Assembly: GCA_024036415.1 (NCBI GenBank)
Contig: JAMWET010006580.1
Location: 110,706-174,705, forward strand
Source: Prochilodus magdalenae
Taxonomy: Eukaryota > Chordata > Actinopteri > Characiformes > Prochilodontidae
Direction of reading: 5' to 3'
Length of the DNA stretch: 64,000 bases
Part shown: positions 12,701 to 24,585 of the stretch, one piece after another
Position numbering within the stretch: the stretch's first letter is position 1
Layout of the letters: each line of letters opens with the position of its first letter
Made by a program: the position numbers and the translations under genes
Notes under the pieces: generated by a model
What the model was told of the DNA's origin: nothing
Seen by the model: the letters and a program-made list of their open reading frames with translations, nothing else
Databases searched by the model: none

Positions 12701-13904
12701 CCGAAGGTAACGTTAACGGTACTCTCAATGAACCTCCGTAATTAGATAAGCCAGAGGCTTCATAGGAACGAGTGCTATGGGGGCAGCATTTGACGAATAC
12801 AATGCTTTGACACTTTGTACGTAGTGGACCGATGACACGTTGGAACTGTATGACACGTTGAAGACAAAAACAAGGTTGAGTTTTACAAAACAAAATGGTC
12901 CGAGGTATATCCAGATTAGCCTTGAACTACTTCGTTCTGGAAGGCCACCATAGTCAGATTTGTATATAATGAAATTCTACAGGTGTATAATGACGTGCCA
13001 TTTGTAAAACAGTCCATCACAAATCAACCAATAAATGAAGAATAGACTGAACATTTGAAGGCTGTCCCAGATGGTGAAACCATTGTTCTATTGTTCCGAA
13101 GTTTCGTTTTGAGTAAAATCAAATTCAGCGAATGATTAATTAATAGTTGTGCGTTAAAACTTGCTTCGACTTGTTTCAGCTGTTTGCATGTATGTGGTTT
13201 CTCCATGCTTGTCTTTTTTGTGTAGAAGAGGTTTGTCGTTTTCTGATAATGGAGCCAAAACAACAAAAACCGCACCCCGGTCCATCTTATTTATGGCCTG
13301 CGTTTGCCGTACGCTCACTTATTGTGTACGTCTATGTAAAGGACAAATTTTTCAAAGGCAAAAGCACTGGGTTCTGGGTTTTGCACACTGTAGTATATAA
13401 CCAAGTGGTGGGTGAAACCCCTGGACTATTTCTCAAGAAGAGACATCTGAGCCAACAAAGCAAGGGCATTGGTCACGGGCACGGGGACGGCCAATCCTCC
13501 GCAAATCACCTGTGGATATTATTTAAAGAAAACAAAAAGAAATGTGAATAGTATTTTTATAGAGCACTGAGAGGCATTTACGCGGCGACGTTGTAAATAC
13601 AGCGAACCTCTTTCCTCTGGATTTTTACTACTGTTTTACATTTTCACTCTGTGTGTTGTTCATTTCCGTTGAACACGCTCTGTCTGTGGTAGTGCTCTGG
13701 CATAGTGTCAGTTACTATGTGTACTTTCGATTGTGATCTTTACACGGTACAATTGCCCACGGTTAGATTAACACTCATGATGGAGTCAGACGTTCCATAA
13801 ACCTGGAATTTTTCATGAATGTGTATGTAGTAATGAAGTTCATCATAACTTTCAATGTATCACAAACATTGGTCTAAAATCAAATTTTACGTTGACATGT
13901 TTGT

Positions 13905-13990
13905 ACAGTGTAGGGGCCAATGCCTCTGCCTTCCACGCTATAGTGGCATGGGTTCAGTCCCCTACCTGGGCAAACATCCCACTATACATC
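13905..13990 (+). repeat. tRNA-like (SINE-type) fragment
   Basis: The sequence around GGGGCCAATGCCTCTGCCTT and CATGGGTTCAGTCCCCTACC resembles the A-box to B-box spacing of tRNA-derived retroposons. GGGTTCAGTCCCC is a degraded B box. There is no tail or target duplication that I can define. Confidence 0.35.
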
Positions 13991-16177
13991 AGTAAGGGTC
14001 CATGGGCAAGACTCCTAATGCTACTTTGGCTTACCTGTATTAAAAATTCTGAAAACTGTAGAGCATCAGCCAAATACCGTATCTGTACGTTTTTGATCAG
14101 TTCTATTCATTTCCATTTTTTTATTAATAGCCTCTGTTGTTATTTTCCATATCAGTTTTGTTTTTCCTTATTTATTTATTTTGCTGCATGGCTACTTGAA
14201 TTTCTATACACAGCTCACTTAACTTGTGAAGTTCAGGTTGTTTGCTATTCTGGAGGGACTAACTTTTTGGTTGTTCCATGGCTGTTAGCATGAATTAGCG
14301 AGTTAGCTAGCCACACATACAGACCGGAAATGAAATTATTAAAACAATTCATTTTTCATTTTTAAGCATTCAAAAATGAGTTCTTTGAAATTTTAGTTCA
14401 AATGAGTAATAGTGATATTTTACCGAAATGCAAATTTCAATAACGCTTTAGATCAACTTTTTGAAGAGCAATTTGGCATAATTTTTATTGATGCAATAGG
14501 CTGGATGGCAACTACAACATATTTACCTAATTTCTCAACATTTCTCCTCAACACTTAAAACTTAAACTAGAAACTATGGACTAAATATAAAGACAAGTGG
14601 TTTTATGGGAGATTGTCCATTCTGAAGTCACAGTTGTCACAAAACAGGGGATGTATTACAAAAACGTCTTAGCGCTAAAATCTTACCTCATTTGTTTAGC
14701 CACAATGATGACTTCTGTATGGACTGAATTCTGGACAATAGCCAAACAGAACATCACTTCTTAACTTAACTTCATAATCTTCTCCGTTAACTCCAGATTA
14801 TTTATATCGTGGCTTCAATTTGTGAGTATTTTTTTTAAATCTCAGACGCTACAAATTTATGACCTCTTTCTGTTGATGTTGAAGTTTATGTAAACTTCTC
14901 AGATATAATATTACACTGATGGTGGTGAGTAATGAGGAGAGCTGAACGTGTGGCTGTTTATTAGGAGGAATAACGTTAACGCGCTCGGCTAAAGCATTCG
15001 GGAATTAGAAACTGAAACTGAAGAGCGGTCATATGAAATCAGTTTTGACCTCATCATCTTTCAGAGTTGCTTGATAGCCAGCTGACATGACGGTTTCCTA
15101 ACTGGCTTTGATTGGGTCGTTTAATATTTCCTAACTGTTGATCGACTGTAGAGGAGAGGACCACTCCTGGTTCCTCTTGGATGGAGGATTTCACACTGTT
15201 GACTTAATTCACAGGTTAGCAACTGAAATTCCGAAGAAGCTGTTTCACAGTGTTCTTGGTTAAGACCATTCGTTGGTGCTGCCAGCCCTGAAGGATGGAT
15301 TTGGCATGGACTGTGTGGGATTCCGGTCGGAAGTTTGTTGAGCTTCTTTACTTTAACGTGGAAGTTGAGGCTATATCTAGGGGTCCAAGGCGATACCTTC
15401 AATTGGGCCTGAACTCTGTAGGTGTTGGTCTAAAGTTGGTGATTGTACTGTGCAGGTTTGAACCTTAACGTCCGCAGTGCTGTCATGTTCTCCTTCGTAT
15501 TGAGCTTGGCTCCTTCTTTTCTAGCTGCTTTGACTAGTTGCTGTGGCTCCTCCTCTTTATCCATCCCCTCTAACGCCCATACTTTCTCTTTCTCTTTGTT
15601 CTACGATGTAAATATGCGTGTAGACGACCTACTGCGAGATGCAAGACCTTCCGAGTAACCCCCACGTACCGCTGACCACCTTTGTGTCGTACTTCAGCCT
15701 TTCGATTTTTAACCCCTCCCCCCACCAAACCAATGACCACGTGTGACCGAGTGCGTTTACCTTACTATTTATTCGAATCCATATCGCGCGTGTTTATTTC
15801 ACCCTACAGCGGCCCTAACCGGACACACCTTTCCGGGAATTAGAATCCTTGGAAATTCCGATTCTCCAATGTTGATGCAGTCCACCCGAGCTGATATTTC
15901 AGACGAATCTGTGTATAATGTGAAAACGTGTGATGTCTATGTTTAACTAAGATTTTCTTGGAACGATTTATGGATTTGTATGTTTATTAGTTTCTGCCAT
16001 TTCATGGTTTTCTAGTTTGGGTTTTGTCCTCCACAGTGGCCACCCCTCTTCCCTCTGGACTTTACAGCTCAGCAGTACCTGAGGCTTTATAAATATATAT
16101 ATATATATCACTGAAATACTTTTCCTTGCATTTGTTACATGACCCTGTCGAAAAATATATATTTTTAATTTAATACA

Positions 16178-16250
16178 AATAAAGATCAAGTGAATATTTG
16201 AACCGGTGTGTGAGCTGCCTTTCATATCTGTGTGTATGTATGTCTGTACT
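16178..16250 (+). terminator. erbb4: Probable erbb4 polyadenylation signal and downstream element
   Basis: AATAAA lies at 16178-16183, followed about 25-60 bases later by GU-rich sequence (GGTGTGTGAGC at 16204 and TGTGTGTATGTATGTCTGT at 16230-16248). This is the standard vertebrate arrangement, with cleavage expected around 16195-16205. The 42-bp repeat array starts only about 100 bases further on. Confidence 0.55.
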
Positions 16251-16303
16251 AACTGTGCAGTGTATTACTCTAGTCAAAATAATCTATGCACTATACTTAT
16301 AAC

Positions 16304-16963
16304 TTAGGTGTTTCTAATAAAGTGGCCAGTGAGTGGAAGCACAAGGTAGGTATTTCCAGTATACTGGCCAGTTAGTGGAAATACAGGGTGGGTGTTTCCA
16401 GTATAGTGGCCAGTTAGTGGAAATACAGGGTGGGTGTTTCCAGTATAGTGGCCAGTTAGTGGAAATACAGGGTGGGTGTTTCCAGTATAGTGACCAGTTA
16501 GTGGAAATACAGGGTGGGTGTTTCCAGTATAGTGGCCAGTTAGTGGAAATACAGGGTGGGTGTTTCTAATAAAGTGGCCACCTGCTGGAAGCATGAAGCA
16601 TGTGTTTCCAATAAAGTGGCCAGGGAGTGTAAGTACAAGTTGGGTGTTTCCAATAAAGTGGCCAGTGAGTGGAAGTACAGGGTTGGTGTTTCTAATAAAG
16701 TGGCCAGTGAGTGGAAGCACAAGGTGGGTGTTTCTAATAAAGTGGCCAGTGAGTGGAAGTACAAGGTTGGTGTTTCTAATAAAGTGGCCAGTGAGTGGAA
16801 GCACAAGGTGGGTGTTTCTAATAAAGTGGCCAGTGAGTGGAAGTACGAGGTGGGTGTTTCTAATAAAGTGGCCAGTGAGTGGAAGCACAAGATGGGTGTT
16901 TCTAATAAAATGGCCAGTGAGTGGAAGTAGATGGTGGGTGTTTCCAATAAAGTGGCCACTTTC
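16304..16963. repeat. Minisatellite, 42-bp unit, first block (about 16 copies)
   Basis: The unit reads GTGTTTCTAATAAAGTGGCC, then AGTGAGTGGAAGYACAAGGTGG (22 bases). Two homogenised subfamilies are present. Copies at about 16350-16560 carry CCAGTATAGTGGCCAGTTAG and AAATACAGGG; the rest carry CTAATAAAGTGGCCAGTGAG. In 16680-16930 units with AAGCACAAG and AAGTACAAG alternate, so the local period is an 84-bp dimer. Because 42 is divisible by 3, the array is open in several frames. Those frames are not genes. The motif resembles a minisatellite widely dispersed in fish genomes. Confidence 0.95.
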
Positions 16964-16969
16964 TTAGAA

Positions 16970-18033
16970 AGCACCGGAATGACAACTGAGTAGGTTTTTG
17001 GATCTAGGTCTATTCCATCCAACCACAAGAAGGAACCTTAGCTAGTACAGCAGAGTCTAGAACCCGGCTCAACTAACTCATCCCGGTCATTCCAGTGTGT
17101 TTACCGGAACGCCGTGCTCCAAGTCACGTTCGCCAGCGTTCCGTCACGGTGGCTGAAATTAGCATTCCTAGCGGAAGCGTTCTCTTTCTCTCCCGGAACA
17201 AAGCAACACATATATGACGGATGAGTGGCGGTGCGCTCCTCCGCCGATTCCTATAATTAAGACATGACAGATGCGTCCAGCCGCACCTCCGAGAGCTTCC
17301 GGAGCCGCATCCGGCGGTGCCAGCGTTTAAGAAAGGAGAGAGTGGTGCTCCCTTCAGAATGGCAACCCCAATTACGCAAGCATTGTCACCCAACAATGCT
17401 GTCATCAGAAGCAGCGCGGGAAATTAAGTGGTGTAATGGAACGTCTGTCAGAGCTCAATGGCAACCCGTCACCGCGGAACCAGACCCCTTCCGGAGAGGG
17501 GGGTTCTGGCGGGGGTGGGGCTCCATTATCATGAAGTTTAGGTTGGACCCCTCCGAACACCCTTCGCTCGAAGTACCTCGTCCTCCTCCTCCTCTGTTCC
17601 TTGTCTGTTCTGAGGGCAGGGTACGGTTCTAAGAGGGTTCCTGCGTTCTGTTTTCTTCCCCCTGAATAAAAGATGCCGAGGCTTCGCTGCATAAACAGTC
17701 TGAGGACGCGCTGCACGCGGTTGGCTACTTAGTATTAATGGCGGGGACTTCAGAGGGATCGTATTCAGGCGTCGGACAGTGGTGTATTATTTATGATGGG
17801 AATGAAAGCGCGCGAGTGCGGCGGAAGATGATCGCGGAATGGAGAATGATTCCGCCGGTGCCGAGTTTACACGAGCGCTCCAGCAAACAGGAGATTTGAT
17901 TGGAGTTCAGCAGGGCGGCCTGCGGAGCGCAGACAAAGCTGACCGGTCAAGACGTCGTTTCCCCACTACTGAATTACACATACAGGACACACGCCAGGCT
18001 CTCTCACATAGAACGTATCTAGAATACAGAGTA
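16970..18033. other. Unique island between minisatellites
   Basis: About 1 kb of non-repetitive, relatively GC-rich sequence. A 122-codon forward frame at 17264-17632 has an arginine/proline-rich composition and no recognised family, and I do not regard it as a gene. The stretch 17270-17470 is a possible conserved noncoding element on appearance only. Confidence 0.5.
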
Positions 18034-19088
18034 CATCGTACAGGAACCCAGTAGAGTAAAGGAACCCAGTACAGGAACCCAGTACAGTACAGGAACACAG
18101 TACAGGAACCTAGTACAGTACAGGAACACAGTACAGGAACCCAGTACAGTACAGTACAGGAACCCAGTACAGTACAGTACAGGAACCCAGTACAGTACAG
18201 GAACACAGTACAGTACAGTACAGGAACCCAGTAGAGTACAGGAACCCAGTACAGTACAGGAACACAGTACAGTACAGTACAGGAACACAGTACAGTACAG
18301 TACAGGAACCCAGTACAGTACAGGAACACAGTACAGTACAGTACAGGAACACAGTACAGTACAGGAACACAGTACAGTACAGGAACCCAGTACAGTACAG
18401 TACAGGAACACAGTACAGTACAGGAACCCAGTACAGTACAGTACAGGAACCCAGTACAGTACAGGAACCCAATACAGTACAGTACAGGGACACGGTACAG
18501 TACAGGAACACAGTACAGTACAGGAACCCAATACAGTACAGTACAGGGACACAGTACAGTACAGGAACACAGTACAGTACAGGAACCCAATACAGTACAG
18601 TACAGGAACCCAGTACAGTACAGGAACCCAGTACAGTACAGTACAGGAACACAGTACAGTACAGGAACCCAGTACAGTACAGGAACCCAGTACAGTACAG
18701 TACAGGAACCCAATACAGTACAGTACATGAACCCAGTACAGTACAGAAACCCAGTAGAGTACAGGAACCCAGTACAGTACAGGAACCCAGTACAGTACAG
18801 GGACACAGTACAGTACAGGAACCCAGTACAGTACAGTACAGGAACCCAGTACAGTACAGTACAGGAACCCAGTACAGGAACCCAATACAGTACAGTACAG
18901 GAACCCAGTACAGTACAGGGACACAGTACAGTACAGGAACCCAGTACAGTACAGGAACCCAATACAGTACAGTACAGGAACACATTACAGTACAGGAACC
19001 CAGTACAGTACAGGAACCCAGTACAGTACAGGAACCCATTACAGTACAGGAACCCAGTACAGTACAGGAACCCAGTACAGTACAGGGA
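18034..19088. repeat. Two-word minisatellite built from CAGTA and CAGGAACC/CAGGAACA
   Basis: The array is a string of 5-bp CAGTA words and 8-bp CAGGAACC or CAGGAACA words in varying order, with local periods of 13, 18 and 23 bp. Rare third words are CAGGGACA and a degraded CAATA. It ends at 19088 by running directly into the second 42-bp array. The complementary strand is open in two frames, giving Cys/Val/Leu-rich translations that are artefacts of the repeat. Confidence 0.95.
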
Positions 19089-19094
19089 CACACC

Positions 19095-20756
19095 TGGTGG
19101 AAGGTGGGTGTTTCTAATAAAGTGGCCAGTGAGTGGAAGTAAAAGGCAGGTGTTTCTGATATAGTGGCAAGTGGAAGTAGAAGGTGGGTGTTTCTGATAA
19201 AGTGGCCAGTGAGTGGAAGTACAAGGGGGGTGTTTCTGATAAAGTGGCCAGTATGTGGAAGTAGAAGGTGGGTGTTTCTGATAAAGTGGCCAGTGAGTGG
19301 AAGTAGAAGGTGGGTGTTTCTAATAAAGTGGCCAGTGAGTGGAAGCACAAGGTGGGTGTTTCTAATAAAGTGGCCAGTGAGTGGAAGTAGAAGGGGGGTG
19401 TTTCTAATAAAGTGGCCAGTGAGTGGAAGTAGAAGGGGGGTGTTTCTAATAAAGTGGCCAGTGAGTGGAAGCACAAGGTGGGTGTTTCCAATAAAGTGGC
19501 CAGTGAGTGGAAGTAGGTGTTTCTGATAAAGTGGCCGCAGGTGGGTCAAGGTGTTTCTAATAAAGTGGCCAGTGAGTGGAAGCACAAGGTGGGTGTTTCT
19601 AATAAAGTGGCCAGTGAGTGGAAGTCCAAGGTGGATGTTTCTAATAAAGTGGCCAGTGAGTGGAAGTACGAGGTGGGTGTTTCTAATAAAGTGGCCAGTG
19701 AGTGGAAGTAGAAGGGGGGTGTTTCTGATAAAGTGGCCAGTGAGTGGAAGTAGAAGGGGGGTGTTTCTGATAAAGTGGCCAGTGAGTGGAAGTAGAAGGG
19801 GGGTGTTTCTGATAAAGTGGCCAGTGAGTGGAAGTAGAAGGTGGGTGTTTCTGATAAAGTGGCCAGTGAGTGGAAGCCCAAGGTGGGTGTTTCCAATAAA
19901 GTGGCCAGTGTGTGGAAGCAGAAGGTGGGTGTTTCTAATAAAGTGGCCAGTGAGTGGAAGCCCAAGGTGGGTGTTTCCAATAAAGTGGCCAGTGAGTGGC
20001 AATAGAAGGTGGGTGTTTCTAATAAAGTGGCCAGTGAGTGGAAGCACAAGGTGCGTGTTTCTAATAAAGTGGCCAGTGAGTGGAAGTACGAGGGAGGTGT
20101 TTCTAATAAAGTGGCCAGTGCGTGGAAGTACAAGGTGGGTGTTTCCAATAAAGTGGCCAGTGAGTGGAAGCACAAGGCGGGTGTTTCCAATAAAGTGGCC
20201 AGTGAATGGGAGTACAGGGTGGGTGTTTCTAATAAAGTGGCCAGTGGGTGGAAGCCCAAGGTGGGTGTTTCTAATAAAGTGGCCAGTGAGTGGAAGTGGA
20301 AGGGGGGTGTTTCTGATAAAGTGGCCAGTTAGTGGAAGTAGAAGGTGGGTGTTTCTGATAAAGTGGCCAGTGTGTGGAAGTATAAGGGGGTGTTTCTGAT
20401 AAAGTGGCCAGTGAGTGGAAGCACAAGGCGGGTGTTTCCAATAAAGTGGCCAGTGAATGGGAGTACAGGGTGGGTGTTTCTAATAAAGTGGCCAGTGGGT
20501 GGAAGCCCAAGGTGGGTGTTTCTAATAAAGTGGCCAGTGAGTGGAAGTGGAAGGGGGGTGTTTGGGAGCAAGTGGCCAGTGAGTGGAAGTGGAAGGGGGG
20601 TGTTTCTGATAAAGTGGCCAGTGAGTGGAAGTAGAAGGGGGGTGTTTCTGATAAAGTGGCCAGTTAGTGGAAGTAGAAGGTGGGTGTTTCTGATAAAGTG
20701 GCCAGTGTGTGGAAGTATAAGGGGGTGTTTCTGATAAAGTGGCCAGTGAGTGGAAG
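19095..20756. repeat. Minisatellite, 42-bp unit, second block (about 39 copies)
   Basis: The same 42-bp unit as at 16304-16963, with mixed CTAATAAAG, CTGATAAAG and CCAATAAAG variants. A higher-order duplication is visible: the ordered set of variants at about 20157-20409 recurs at about 20409-20756. The second set has two extra units, one carrying TGTTTGGGAGCAAGTGGCC. The array ends at TATATATATA. Confidence 0.95.
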
Positions 20757-21315
20757 TATATATATATAAGATCAGTTTCTTGGTGAAATCTGATCTGGAA
20801 TTCCTGGAGAAGCTCTATCAGCGCTACACGTCGTACGTCAGCTGCTGGACCGAGTTAATTTAACACCAGTGCGGTTTCCTCCCCCTCTGAGTCGAGTGAC
20901 GTTAATGCGTCCCTGTAATCGGGCTTGATGACGGCCGTTATGACAGCTAGCCTGGGTTTAGGTGTGAACCTCCACCAGAGAGCTCCATTTGCCAGAACCG
21001 GCAGTCTGGGGTCGTTTGAAAACGAAGCCGCCTGTCTCGAAGGTCCCTGCTGCTTCAGTGTCTCTGCGTGAGATCCCATTAACTGTATCAGAGTCCACAC
21101 ACAGCCGCACACACACACACGGCCTCTGAATGGCGTGTCCCTGGGAAACACTATAACGAGCCGTCCTCTCCCTTGTTTACCTGCTCCCTTTCGCTCGTCT
21201 CCAACTGCCCCCCAGCCTTTTCCCCGTCGCTGACAGACACAGCGTCAGCTTAAGCAGTTAGCCACCAGGAGCTGTCGGCCGTGCTCCAGCCCTTCAGGAG
21301 CTGTCCATGGAGCCA

Positions 21316-21390
21316 CTTGGACTAAGTGGCCAAAAGAGTGTGGACATCCAACTATAAAAGCTACATGAGCTTGCTGGACGTCCCCATGGC
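21316..21390 (+). mobile_element. Fragment of a fish Tc1-type MITE
   Basis: GTGGCCAAAAGAGTGTGGAC followed by ATCC and ACATGAGCTTGCTGGACGTC resembles the terminal and subterminal sequence of common fish Tc1-type MITEs (ggccaaaagtatgtggacacc). It is a short, degraded, single end. A possible opposite-type end occurs at 62281-62310 as GGTGTCCACACTTTTGCCGG. Confidence 0.45.
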
Positions 21391-22666
21391 TGGCACCATG
21401 TTGCCGTGGTACCTACTGAAGTTAGCATGCTAGCCAGCTAGCCCTGGCCTGTACTGTCCAGTCTTATGCTACCACTACCACTGCTAGATCATTTAAGGGC
21501 AGGTAGCCAATGAAAGGAGCAGGAAACACAACCACGGCTGAGGCTCTTGGCGAGCAACGTCCACCACCGATGAGCCAATGCTCAGTCCTCCAGTTCTCCA
21601 GCCAATCGCAGTCCTCCACCTGCCTTTAAAAGTACTCAGCCTACGTTCCTGTCCTGCTGCCTTCAGGTGCCAACGTCCTCCACCTCCACCTAGTTTGGTC
21701 CCAGTACACTTGTCCAGGGAGGAGGCTCTGCCAAAGTGAGGGTCTACACCCAAGACTTCGAAATTCTGATTCCTCAAATTGTCCACCTTAGCAAGGATTG
21801 AGATATCATTCTCCATCACCTCCGGGTCGTTCTAGAACCATGTTGATTGTGAAGGATGCCAAACCCACTTAGACCTTGGGTTGAAGTCTAATATGGACAT
21901 GGCGCCAACTACGGCATGACGTCTACAACCCCTGTCCGTGGTGCTATGGGGACGCGTTCACGCCTTGGAGGTCGTTAAGCTCTTCTCCAACACTTTTATA
22001 TCCCATAATGTTGAGCTGTGGATTCAGCCGGCGAGCGACTGTCCATGGTACTAAAGCCACGGCGCTGAGAAGCTGTCCGTGGTCCTGAGATCCCTGCTGC
22101 TATGTATGCCGCGGCGGTATCCTCGGACCGTTTAAAATTCAAAGGGCCATAAATTAATGAATACTTATCTGTGAACCCCCTGGCCTTGGTTTCCGGGCTC
22201 GGAGTCCTGTCATGTCTAATAAGGATGGGGTGAGCGTGGGCCGAGCGGGAGGGAGGGCTGGCTCTCAGCGTCTGTCACTGTGGGTGCCCGGCTCCATCTC
22301 TCAGCCGCAGACAGACGGACGGATCGGAGGCATCACTATGCAGCCCAGCAGAGCTGTTTGTCTGCACGGGCCGCGACACCTCCACCGCTCCAGGGGATTC
22401 TAATGAGCTCTCGCGGGACGCCCGTTAGCCACTTAACATCCCGTGGAGCGAGGGGGCCATCCACATCCAGGGGGCACGTACACGCCTCCCGTGAACTCTA
22501 GGTGGACACCGACTGACACCTACCTACCTGCACAGTGGAAAGTCCAGAGCTCAGGGCCAAAACAAGCACTCAGCAATTATTTGGAATTTGATAGATGGCA
22601 GTTTGGTCTGGTAGAGGCGGGAGGGTGCTGTACTCCAGATATACATGAGGAAACGTGTGGTTTATA

Positions 22667-22700
22667 GGGGCGGGTGTGGGCGGGTGTGGGCGGGTGGAGG
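22667..22700 (+). other. G-quadruplex-capable G-rich run
   Basis: Six runs of three or four G separated by C or TGT (GGGGCGGGTGTGGGCGGG and on). This satisfies the usual G3+N1-7 quadruplex rule on the + strand. It lies just upstream of the 144-bp satellite. Confidence 0.8.
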
Positions 22701-22714
22701 GAATGATAAGTCTG

Positions 22715-24585
22715 AGACCATGTCATTAGAGTTAATTCATGGAGTTGATTGAGTTGCCTCAACTTGAGGTCCCTAAATTTCACCCAACTCAAAATTCCTA
22801 ATGTCCTAATGAGGTAAACTAAGGGCATTGATTACATGGTGTTACTTGAGTTGCCTCAAATCGGAGTCATTAGAGTTGCCTCAACTGAAGGTCACTAAAG
22901 TTCACCCAACTTAAAATTCCTAATGTCCTAATTAGGAAAACTAGGGTCACTGTTTACATGGTGTTACTTGAGTTGCCTCAAATCGGAGTCATTAGAGTTG
23001 CCTCATGAAGTTGATTGAGTCACCTCATCCTGACGTCATTAAAATTCACCCAACTCGAAATTCCTAATGTTCTAATTGGGTAAATCAAGGTTATTGATTA
23101 CATGGTGTTACTTGAGTTGCCTCAAATTGGAGTCATTAGAGTTCACTCATGGAGTTGATTGAGTTGCCTCAACTGAAGGTCACTAAAGTTCACCCTACTT
23201 AAAATTCAATGTCCTAATTAGGTAAACTAAGGTCACTGATTACATGGTGTTACTTGAGTTGCCTCAAATCGGAGTCATTAGAGTTGCCTCATGGAGTTGA
23301 TTGAGTTGCCTCAACTGAAGGTCACTAAATTTCACCCAACTCAAAATTCAGTGTCCTAATTAGTAAAAAACTTAAGGTCACTGTTTACATGGTGTTACTT
23401 ATGTTGCCTCAAATCGGAGTCATTAGAGTTGCCTCATGGAGTTGATTGAGTCGCCTCATCCTGATGTCATTAAAATTCACCCAACTCGAAAATTCCTAAT
23501 GTTCTAATTAGGTAAATCAAGGTCATTGATTACATGGAGTTACTTGAGTTGCCCCAAATCGGAGTCATTAGAGTCCATTCATGGAGTTGATTGAGTTGCC
23601 TCAACTTGAGGTCCCTAAATTTCACCCAACTCAAAATTCCTAATGTCCTAATGAGGTAAACTAAGGGCATTGATTACATGGTGTTACTTGAGTTGCCTCA
23701 AATCGGAGTCATTAGAGTTCACTCATGGAGTTGATTGAGTTGCCTCAACTGAAGGTCACTAACGTTCACCCAACTCAAAATTCAGTGTCCTAATTAGTAA
23801 AAAACTTAAGGTCACTGTTTACATGGTGTTACTTATGTTGCCTCATGGAGTTGATTGAGTCACCTCATCCTGACGTCATTAAAATTCACCCAACTCGAAA
23901 TTCCTAATGTTCTAATTAGGTAAATCAAGGTAATTGATTACATGGAGTGACTTGAGTTGCCTCAAATCGGAGTCATTGGAGTTGCCTCATGGAGTTGATT
24001 GAGTCGCCTCATACTGGCGTCATTAAAATTCACCCAACTCGAAATTCCTAATGTTCTTATTAGGTAAATCAAGGTCATTGATTACATGGAGTTACTTGAG
24101 TTGCCCCAAATCGGAGTCATTAGAGTCCATTCATGGAGTTGATTGAGTCGCCTCATACTGGCGTCATTAAAATTCACCCAACTCGAAATTCCTAATGTTC
24201 TTATTAGGTAAATCAAGGTCATTGATTACATGGAGTTACTTGAGTTGCCTCAAATCGGACTCATTAGAGTTCACTCATGGAGTTGATTGAGTTGCCTCAA
24301 CTTGAGGTCCCTAAATTTCACCCAACTCAAAATTCCTAATGTCCTAATGAGGTAAACTAAGGGCATTGATTACATGGTGTTACTTGAGTTGCCTCAAATC
24401 GGAGTCATTAGAGTTGCCTCATGGAGTTGATTGAGTCGCCTCATCCTGACGTCATTAAAATTCACCCAACTCGAAATTCCTAATGTTCTGATTAGGTAAA
24501 TCAAGGTCACTGATTACATAGAGCTACTTGAGTACTTTGAGTTGCCTCAAATCGGAGTCATTAGAGTTCACTCATGGAGTTCCTA
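22715..24585. repeat. Satellite, 144-bp unit (about 13 copies)
   Basis: The unit contains ATGGAGTTGATTGAGTTGCC, TTCACCCAACTCAAAATTCC, TAATGTCCTAATTAGGTAAA, GATTACATGGTGTTACTTGA and CAAATCGGAGTCATTAGAGT in order. Matching unit starts at 23581 and 23725 give the period of 144. Some copies lack a segment. The unit has an internal echo about 47 bp apart (GAGTTGCCTCAAATCGGAGTC against GAGTTGCCTCAACTGAAGGTC), so it probably grew from a smaller monomer. Confidence 0.93.

Larger units (their letters stand above)
9754..16203 (+). other. erbb4: erbb4 3' untranslated region (probable extent)
   Basis: The sequence after the stop is mostly unique, without long same-strand open frames. It ends near a polyadenylation hexamer at 16178 with GU-rich sequence after it. 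A UTR of about 6.4 kb is plausible because mammalian ERBB4 also has a very long 3' UTR. Two TGTAAATA words (13592-13599 and 15607-15614) match the Pumilio-site consensus. An alternative hexamer occurs at 13030-13035. Embedded are a Tc1 remnant (about 12500-12700) and a tRNA-like retroposon fragment (about 13905-13990). The true end needs cDNA, and shorter isoforms are possible. Confidence 0.6.
20757..22714. other. Unique island, about 2 kb
   Basis: Mostly unique sequence. It holds a short CA tract (about 21095-21122) and a MITE fragment (21316-21390). A G-rich run lies at the right edge (22667-22700). No convincing coding frame is present. The longest frames have no family resemblance. Confidence 0.5.

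Noticed and set aside
13147..13551. 134-codon frame downstream of erbb4 as a separate gene
   Set aside because: No recognised domain, hydrophobic start of chance appearance, no splice or promoter context, and it lies in the probable 3' UTR.
17264..17632. 122-codon frame between minisatellites
   Set aside because: Overlapped by an equally long minus-strand frame, low-complexity end, no family resemblance. GC-rich DNA gives such frames by chance.
18110..20173. 687-codon minus-strand frame and similar frames in 16304-16963
   Set aside because: The 42-bp unit is a multiple of three and has no stops in several frames. The protein is a 14-residue repeat with no start context, and the other frames are equally open.
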